64,000 bases of DNA from Strigamia acuminata (Eukaryota; Arthropoda; Chilopoda; Geophilomorpha; Linotaeniidae), in assembly GCA_949358305.1 (NCBI GenBank), contig OX442316.1, positions 5,952,001 to 6,016,000 on the forward strand, read 5' to 3'. Each line of letters opens with the position of its first letter. The stretch's first letter is position 1. The translations under genes and the position numbers were made by a program. A model generated the notes under the pieces. It had not been told where the DNA came from and did not search any database. It worked only from the letters and a program-made list of their open reading frames with translations. Shown piece after piece: positions 58,421 through 64,000 of the stretch.

Positions 58421-58545
58421 TTACAAAAGACGGCGGACAAAGAGTTGAGTGTCAAACGGCAACTCTTCACAGTGGAACATTAGATACTTAAGTATGAAGG
58501 TGCAGATAATCTTTCTAAAGAAGCAGCACCCTTATACTTTTGGTA
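58421..58545 (+). pseudogene. Type-B exon 2 relic
   Basis: An acceptor-like TTTAATTTTAG precedes a frame reading LQKTADKELSVKRQLF, then a stop, then YEGADNLSKEAAP. This matches the B exon 2 order (LxxxxDKELxxx...GADNLS) but is decayed. It lies directly after the hippo relic. Confidence 0.65.
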
Positions 58546-58867
58546 CAAATCACCGTTCATCAATCACACTATCGTCTCTATTTTATTTAACTCAACAACC
58601 CTATCATAAAATTTGAATCTAACAAGTTTAAACTATTCCCAATATCCACTCGATTCAAACCTTTAGTTTTCATTTCTTATTGCTCACAGTCGTGACATTT
58701 TTATTGTGTGTAACATTGTGGGTTGTCCTAGAATTAAATTAACCATGGTATTTTGATAATGATACGTATTAACCGATGTTGTCCATAAAAGTTGAACAGT
58801 TAACACGATCAAAACAATTCTGCTGCAGTTGGTTTTTGACATAAACTGTGCAATTATTGCATCCTAC

Positions 58868-58984
58868 GGGTTTGAATTTCATGTATCTAAACCAGAGAAA
58901 TTGATATTGTTGGCCATAACTTTGTGAAATTGCAGATTTATTCGGTGAAATCGAGAAACTACGTTACACAAAGTTCCCAGAGGT
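58868..58984 (+). pseudogene. Type-A exon 1 relic
   Basis: The frame resembles FEFHVSKPEK followed, after shifts, by VGHN, then DLFGEIEKLRYTKFPE and a donor-like GTACCG. This parallels FTFTxxKPGEDDIVGHSF...ELF...KFPE of subfamily A. There is no signal peptide in frame. It marks the right-hand limit of the array. Confidence 0.65.
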
Positions 58985-59626
58985 ACCGTATAAATCGCAG
59001 GTTATTCTTTTTTCATTTTTGTCACCGTTGACAATCGCTAAACCTATTGATGTTGCTGATCCAATTGCCAAGAATGGTTTTAAATGCAAAGCCTGCAGAA
59101 ACTCCCACAGAAACCTTAACATTTAAATAAAATAATAAATACCTAACCAAAACTTAAAAGAAGTCTTAAAATCATACGTAATATTAACACAACTAAATAA
59201 TACAGTATTTTCCACAACAGCATTTCTCAGAGTGCGGTTCGTGGACCGAGCAAGGGGCCGCCAGCTTGTCACTACTCTTCCCGCTCCCGCTAATTCGTCA
59301 CATTGTACTCGACAAACGTGAAGAAATTTGTTTTCAATCAGACTAGACTGAGCCAATTTATTGTACACGTTTCCAAAATTCGTTACACTAACATCTACGT
59401 TCGGTTTAAACTTTTTTTTTATAACAAATCTGTTAAGCATTGGAAATGTATGCGGATGACACGCCTCGCATTTAAGAGGACGTTTCTCCCCATTTTGGGA
59501 TTGGCACTTGAGTTCACTATCGCACAACTTGAGTTAGAAAACGACCACAATTCAACAACCATGGCCCGGCTACCAACGTGCCAACTGCCTCTCACGAAAA
59601 ATAAAAATAAATTTAACCCCATCATT
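58985..59626. other. Intergenic sequence between the array and hippo
   Basis: I see no convincing gene. Overlapping open frames of 100-150 codons occur on both strands (59123-59761) but have no recognisable motif, signal peptide or splice logic, and they run into the antisense of hippo's last exon. Confidence 0.55.
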
Positions 59627-62602
<2,976 letters not shown>

Positions 62603-64000
62603 CCATTCTTCCGACAACAATCTCTCGATTTTGTACCCGTTTGGCGAGGAAAAGGCAGGAACAGGTGACGCGGGAAACACACTAAACTCACTCTTGTCTA
62701 TGGCCATTTGCTCACGCACAAACAGATTAAAACGTGAATTAATTTCGCGACCGGTTCGATCATGTTATGCAAAGATTTCACTCCGCTCCGCTTTCCTCGA
62801 CAAAGTTTCTCAAGAGGCCGGATATCCGTTTGAATATACCCTGTCCCTTTTACCATCCGAAATAACTACACGACTCCTTTTCTAACGGATTCCATTACGC
62901 ATTCAAAAATAATAACTTTTTTTCGTCCCGTCAAACTTCTAACGTGTTTAAAGGAAATGAAAAATTACCACAATGGCCACAAGAGGTCGTGGTTGCCCTA
63001 AAATTCGAACCATTGCCAAATGTGTGCACATAAAAATAAAAAGCGATTCACCACCAGTGTTCTTTTCGTGTTTTCGGTCTCTCGTTACAACAATTAGAAA
63101 TAGGATTAGTGTGTTGAATTGTTTAGTGGTGAATTTAGCGCGTAGAGAGTACAAATTGGATTTAAAAGTCGTTTTAAGTGGCCGCGTAAGCCTAGACGAG
63201 TTACCTTTTAGATGACATTTCTCGCATGTCGAACCTCATCTGTTTCGTTTCTTATTTTTTATCTTATTGTTTGATCTGTCTGAAATTTTTTCTTTATGGT
63301 TGAGAAGAAACACGGGCATCACGTTACCAACATCGCAGTATCTCGACGTCGTAGAGAACCGCACAGAGCTTACCGAACCGTGTTAGAGACTGTCTAAATA
63401 AAGCGCTAGGAACAGACGTAATCCCAATGGCACAGCTGAAACAAAACATGAAGAGAAAAATTGTTTAGTTTTCTTCTTTATTTGTAATAAATAATTGTTA
63501 AGGGAAGAAATGAGATTGTACATTTGAAATCTACATCGGTTTGTTTTCTAGATAAAGATAAACGTTTTATTTAAATTGTCTGGTGTTTGGTTTTAACACA
63601 CGATGGCGCTGAGGTGCAGAAAGCAAATAAATTATTAATTTTTTTAGTTTAGAATTGATTAGAAAGCAAAAAAAGTGTTTATCCAGTCTTCAAAAAATTC
63701 TTGGCTTTAGAAAATTTAATCAAAAAGAAAAAACACTCGAGAATAATGAAATTTTACTTGCATTTTAAATTATTTTTCTGTTGATTTTGTAATGTAATTT
63801 TTTCCTGGCAAAGATAAAGTCTTTCACCTAGGAAATATAAACCAAAATATCTCTAATTCAGTAAAATTCGTTACGTCATTGCTGTTATTATATATATATA
63901 TTTTCCTTCATGACAAAAAATTTATATTCAGGAAATATAATTTTTAATTTAATAATTTGCCACAAACATAAAAAATAATTTGTATAATTACGAGAAATAA
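62603..64000. other. Upstream of hippo, no gene recognised
   Basis: The first ~200 bases should contain the hippo promoter and 5' UTR. Short open frames at 62.6-63.2 kb on both strands lack recognisable features. A TA microsatellite lies near 63890. AATAAA hexamers around 63400-63490 could end a gene beyond the right edge, but I cannot support one. Confidence 0.5.

Noticed and set aside
62631-63215. Short ORFs upstream of hippo on both strands
   Set aside because: No recognisable features; most likely promoter and intergenic sequence.

Overview
This is a window of an AT-rich animal nuclear genome. Genes are split by short introns (mostly 45-120 nt, GT-AG), and transposons and small inverted-repeat elements are common. 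The protein set fits an arthropod, most likely an insect: a Moody/Tre1-type GPCR, a Hippo (MST1/2) kinase, an RBBP4/Caf1-55 with an insect-like tail, and promoters with a TCAGTC-type initiator. I cannot name the species from the sequence alone.

Layout. 0.9-24 kb holds conserved genes: a rhodopsin-family GPCR (+), NDUFB11 of complex I (-), a cytosolic serpin (+), RBBP4 (-), dynactin p27/DCTN6 (-), an L-xylulose reductase-like SDR (-), three tandem PPT2-like thioesterases (-), chondroitin sulfate synthase (+) and UBL7 (-). Scattered among them are small genes I do not recognise: two copies of a two-exon gene (one frameshifted) and a one-off 80-residue secreted protein. Relics of chondroitin synthase exon 2 and of PPT2 3' ends show that this part grew by unequal tandem duplication. 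24-27.3 kb is poorer, with a CpG-rich patch, a Pro/Ser-rich ORF and a broken-looking BEN-like gene.

27.8-59 kb is a ~31-kb tandem array on the + strand of tiny two-exon genes encoding cysteine-free secreted proteins of ~115-125 residues. There are two related subfamilies, called A (five intact copies) and B (ten intact copies) here. All share a signal peptide, a phase-0 intron, a [K]xGExDI motif in exon 1 and a Y[FY]G[DN]...GYxL[TK][FY] ending in exon 2. Several copies are broken in informative ways. The array is peppered with non-autonomous DNA elements whose insertion sites can be read precisely, because paralogous copies preserve the empty site. A 5'-truncated Copia retrotransposon sits between two nearly identical 1,279-bp direct copies of one array unit, with a 44-nt inverted piece of its own sequence at the junction.

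The right end (59.6-62.6 kb, -) is a complete hippo/MST kinase gene with its SARAH domain. A degenerate partial copy of hippo, introns included, lies in the array edge at 57.5-58.3 kb. The last 1.4 kb shows nothing I can call.

The conserved genes look like independent housekeeping or developmental genes and not one pathway. The A/B array is the candidate undescribed system: a fast-duplicating family of small secreted proteins of unknown function.
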